From Planctomycetaceae bacterium (GTDB taxonomy: Bacteria > Planctomycetota > Planctomycetia > Pirellulales > UBA1268), in assembly GCA_902629495.1 (NCBI GenBank), contig CACORA010000025.1, positions 1 to 26,255 on the forward strand: a stretch of DNA of 26,255 nt, given 5' to 3'. Below are positions 23,601-26,255 of the stretch, in pieces. Position numbers and translations under genes: made by a program. The notes under the pieces were generated by a model. That model was given only the letters and a program-made list of their open reading frames with translations. It did not search any database and was not told the DNA's origin. Every line of letters starts with the position of its first letter. The first letter of the stretch is position 1.

Positions 23601-24461
23601 GTGCTGGACGACGGAACCACCGTACTTGGCGTTGATTTTACATCAACACCCTCATTGAAGAAACCAATTACTGTTGCCACCGGAAAGTGGCATCGTGACT
23701 CAGGTGGCGGCGTATACAAATTAGACGAGGTCCGACGAATAGAGAGCTTTGAGGACTTCGATGCCCTTCTTCAAAAAAAGACCTCATGGATTGGTGGCTT
23801 TGACTTGCCATTTGGTCAACCACGCATGCTAATCGAACACCACGGCTGGCCAGTGCATTGGCCAGATTTCATTCATTTTTATTGCCAACAATCCAGAAAT
23901 GACTTGAGAGCTATTTTTCGACAGTGGTGCAATAGTCGACCGACAGGAAATAAGTTTGCCTGGCGAACAACTGATAAAGCTGCTGGATCAAGCCCCGCTA
24001 TGCGGTGGACAAATCCACCAGTTGCTTGGATGATGCATGCTGGTATTGAGCGAATGCTCAATGCGGGGCTTTCTTTTCCAGCGCATCAACATACCGGTGC
24101 TTCTGATCAACCGCCGCGAATTGCCCTTGAGGCATATCCTGGTTTTACCGCCAGAAAGATTACAAAAAAATCATATAAAAGTGATACTGTTGCCAAGCAG
24201 ACAGAGATGCGTGAAAAAGAACGCAAAACGATCATGCTCGCCTTAATGAATGGAACTGCCGAGCTCAATACCCACGTTGCCATGAGTCGTTTATGGCAAA
24301 CAAAACTTCTTCATGATGGCAGTGGAGACTTACTTGATGCTGTTATTTGTTCGCTTCAGGCCGCTCACGCTGCCAGTGAAGAACACTACGGCCTCCCGAA
24401 AGACCTTGACCCACTTGAAGGATGGATCGCAACGGCACCATTTGACGATTCACACAACTGA
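23601..24461 (+). CDS. DUF429 family protein, RNase H-like fold
   Basis: 286 aa cytosolic protein of unknown function. Family motifs: VLGVDFTS (Asp12) at the N terminus, IGGFDLPFGQPR with Asp68, RIALEAYPGF with Glu177, and SGDLLDAVICSLQAAHA with Asp243 and Asp246. The acidic residues spread over strands match the RNase H-like fold predicted for DUF429, often described as a predicted nuclease; no substrate is known. GTG start at 23601, 11 bases after the ThuA gene, with no strong ribosome binding site. It converges on the acyltransferase-like gene with 6 bases between the two stops. Confidence 0.78.
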   Translation: MLDDGTTVLGVDFTSTPSLKKPITVATGKWHRDSGGGVYKLDEVRRIESFEDFDALLQKKTSWIGGFDLPFGQPRMLIEHHGWPVHWPDFIHFYCQQSRNDLRAIFRQWCNSRPTGNKFAWRTTDKAAGSSPAMRWTNPPVAWMMHAGIERMLNAGLSFPAHQHTGASDQPPRIALEAYPGFTARKITKKSYKSDTVAKQTEMREKERKTIMLALMNGTAELNTHVAMSRLWQTKLLHDGSGDLLDAVICSLQAAHAASEEHYGLPKDLDPLEGWIATAPFDDSHN

Positions 24462-24467
24462 AACCTG

Positions 24468-25598
24468 CTAATCACACACCCATCTCATAAACGTTTCAAT
24501 GGTTGGAATCTGATGCTGATAAACCCAATGAAATAATACCGTTATAAGAAATAAAAACCCCACAGCGAAAGCAAGAGAAAAAACAGGCGGCATGGCAACT
24601 TGCCAAAGTCCAGTTGTATCACCGAGAACAGTCTTTCCGTATAACCACAATGGCCACAAATGAACGATATGATGCAACAGGTAAATTGATAGTGAATAAC
24701 GACTGAGCGGACTTATGTACTGAATATATATCTTCCATCGCTCAGCATCTTTATTGAGGACTCTCTGAACGACCATCAAAACAACAATGCTCGTCCCAAG
24801 TGTCCCGAGCAGGTAGGGGATTGAAGGAGGAAACATGGACCATCCACGACTCGATCCACCCGTTATACATATTGGCATCAGAGACCATGCCATCATGAGG
24901 GCATAAGAAATCACAATACTGATAACTGCAAACCCACAAATTTGAATTTTCTGTATTTTACGTGATTCAACAAAAAGAAAACGAGCGAGTACATAACCAA
25001 TCATTGGAAGAGCAAGCCATGGAAAGACTGGAAAGTAACCGACGACGAGCCAGCCAAGAAGAACATCGGAAATAGTAAAGTCATAATCAAAATAATATGC
25101 CTGCCAGAACGCTGGGTAGTCAGCCATGACCCTCAAGATGGGACTGATTGCAATCGCTAATCCTGCCGACAAAATAGTGATGTTCTCTGGCATTTGACGC
25201 ACAACACTGAGCGCAAGAATTGCAAAGCCAATCAAAGTGAGGATATCCCAATTGAACACATCTTCTGGGAGCCACACCAGTACATTGAACATAAATCCAA
25301 GACCGATAAGAAATAATCCACGACGAATGGTCCTCTTTGAGATCATTTCATCTGTGTAGCCTTTTTCTTTTTGAACAACGGACCACAGCCGGTAGCTCAT
25401 TCCTGAGAGAAGTGCAAATGTGGGAGCGGCAAAGCCCGTTGGCAACCACCACCCATAGTCCACACCAAGAATCATTCGCTCTCCGTCCCCATACAGTCCT
25501 GATAAGTTTTCAATAAAGTGGACAGTGACCATAATGGCAATTGCCATTGCTCGCAGCACATCGATAGACGTTTGACGAGACACTAAAGACCTATTCAC
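24468..25598 (-). CDS. Multi-pass acyltransferase-like protein (DUF1624/HGSNAT-like)
   Basis: 376 aa integral membrane protein with about ten helices. The N-terminal signature RQTSIDVLRAMAIAIMVTVHF (residues 8-28; Ser11, Asp13, Arg16, His27) is that of the heparan-alpha-glucosaminide N-acetyltransferase-like DUF1624 group, in which acetyl groups pass across the membrane to sugars. A pair of histidines in LLHHIVHLWPLWLY occurs late. The longest frame begins with GTG at 25673 inside the preceding gene; GTG at 25598 forms a GTGA overlap with the upstream stop (25595-25598) and has AGGA five bases before it. Related families are OpgC and acyltransferase 3, less likely. The acceptor is unknown. 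Confidence 0.72.
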   Translation of the reverse strand: MNRSLVSRQTSIDVLRAMAIAIMVTVHFIENLSGLYGDGERMILGVDYGWWLPTGFAAPTFALLSGMSYRLWSVVQKEKGYTDEMISKRTIRRGLFLIGLGFMFNVLVWLPEDVFNWDILTLIGFAILALSVVRQMPENITILSAGLAIAISPILRVMADYPAFWQAYYFDYDFTISDVLLGWLVVGYFPVFPWLALPMIGYVLARFLFVESRKIQKIQICGFAVISIVISYALMMAWSLMPICITGGSSRGWSMFPPSIPYLLGTLGTSIVVLMVVQRVLNKDAERWKIYIQYISPLSRYSLSIYLLHHIVHLWPLWLYGKTVLGDTTGLWQVAMPPVFSLAFAVGFLFLITVLFHWVYQHQIPTIETFMRWVCD

Positions 25599-26255
25599 GA
25601 GGATCCTGAAGCAGAAAGAATATCTATTACTAAGATTGCTGTTTGAAGAATCAGCAGAATGACAATAGCCCACTCAAGGCCCATCTGTCGGCGAGCTATA
25701 CCAGATTCCGTCACTCGCTGTCCGCAGGCCTCATAAAACTGCCCAAGTATTTCTGCACGATCAACTGCAAATTCATGTCGATCTGCCAGGCGTGTTCGAT
25801 CGCGAAGTCTCTCGGAAAGCTGGCTTGCAATCGTTGGGGGATACACTGGAGGTGCATGGATCGTTGGTGTTAATATGGCCAGCCCCGTTCGTATGACGAC
25901 TGATTCATGAAATCTATTCGCCAACTGGCTGCGATGGGAACTGTTTTCTTCAAACTCAAAGGCGTGTTTGGCATCACCATCAAGTGATTTCAAGAGTGCG
26001 TCACACTTGCCCTCAAGTTCAATAAGCCTTGTCGCACATTGTGAAAAATCAATAACGGATTTTATCAACAAATCAAGGCGTGATGAGGGCCCAACGATTG
26101 AAGCCCGTTTTCTCGACCAGGCAACGTAGCAACCGTAAAGCGGCACTGTGACTGGGGGAATTGTTTCTTCCTCATCTGACTGATTATCTACCACCCAGGC
26201 TGTTACTTTATCAATAATCTCATCGCTCATTGAATCTTCAGTACTAGCTAATTCA
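25595..26255 (-). CDS. RMD1/DUF155-like membrane-anchored protein, partial
   Basis: The frame is open to the window edge (an ATG lies at 26230, with no in-frame stop before it), so the 5' end is probably missing. 220 residues are visible. The C terminus has a single membrane helix (GLEWAIVILLILQTAILVIDIL). The part before it is mostly helical: LIKSVIDFSQCATRLIELEGKC, RFHESVVIRTGLAIL, DRAEILGQFYEACGQRVTESG. This order, a helix like LAQS-x-KL, then HELF/LRxxINL-like, then a long helix and LEWIIxxLI, resembles the RMD1/RMND1/YagE (DUF155) family. Similarity is weak and by memory. It is coupled by GTGA to the acyltransferase-like gene. Confidence 0.5.
   Translation of the reverse strand, partial: ELASTEDSMSDEIIDKVTAWVVDNQSDEEETIPPVTVPLYGCYVAWSRKRASIVGPSSRLDLLIKSVIDFSQCATRLIELEGKCDALLKSLDGDAKHAFEFEENSSHRSQLANRFHESVVIRTGLAILTPTIHAPPVYPPTIASQLSERLRDRTRLADRHEFAVDRAEILGQFYEACGQRVTESGIARRQMGLEWAIVILLILQTAILVIDILSASGSS

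Overview
The window reads as a piece of a planctomycete chromosome, most likely Pirellulales or a close relative; this is inference. The evidence is a YTV-repeat envelope protein (a family described from Rhodopirellula baltica), a formylglycine sulfatase beside a sialidase-like protein, a ThuA-type protein, a ThiD2-ThiE fusion, a Gram-negative envelope (LpxB, MlaEFD, a CPBP-free set of periplasmic proteins) and moderate GC judged by eye. Genes are dense, on both strands, and often overlap at start or stop codons. I saw no tRNA, rRNA, CRISPR array, insertion sequence, phage gene or attachment site.

Layout. 1-1928: the 3' part of nuoN, then 3 bases later an Mrp/NBP35-type P-loop ATPase. 2031-3194: a small DUF1622 membrane protein facing a site-2 (M50) membrane protease. 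3472-6977: a secreted sialidase-like protein joined by an ATGA overlap to an HpcH/HpaI aldolase, facing a secreted sulfatase; together a plausible small glycan-use locus. 7085-10285 (minus strand): lpxB, a secreted twin-repeat cysteine protein and an MFS-like transporter. 10315-13140: a secreted beta-propeller lactonase, panD, a CYTH-domain protein (minus) and a TlpA-like thiol-disulfide lipoprotein. 13097-14909: ThiD2-ThiE (minus) and a small membrane/TPR protein. 15088-17628: clpC, followed by a candidate hairpin terminator.

17756-20592 is an mlaE-mlaF-mlaD lipid-transport operon. After a 353-base gap comes the YTV-repeat protein (20946-22610). It carries two arrays of 16-residue repeats, with different motifs but the same period, on either side of a Gly/Trp/Tyr-rich centre. 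ThuA-like and DUF429 genes follow. The right end holds a multi-pass acyltransferase-like protein coupled by a GTGA overlap to an upstream gene that resembles the C-terminal part of the RMD1/DUF155 family and runs off the window.

Several starts were moved from the longest open frame because a Shine-Dalgarno-like sequence and a signal peptide or family motif point to an internal codon: lpxB, the cysteine-repeat protein, the sulfatase, the lactonase, the CYTH protein, TlpA, ThiD2E, the TPR protein, the YTV protein, ThuA and the acyltransferase. No clearly new system is proven. The best leads are the two-array envelope protein with a hairpin at its ribosome binding site, the nuoN-mrp pairing whose Mrp lacks one of the usual two cysteines, and the DUF155-acyltransferase pair.
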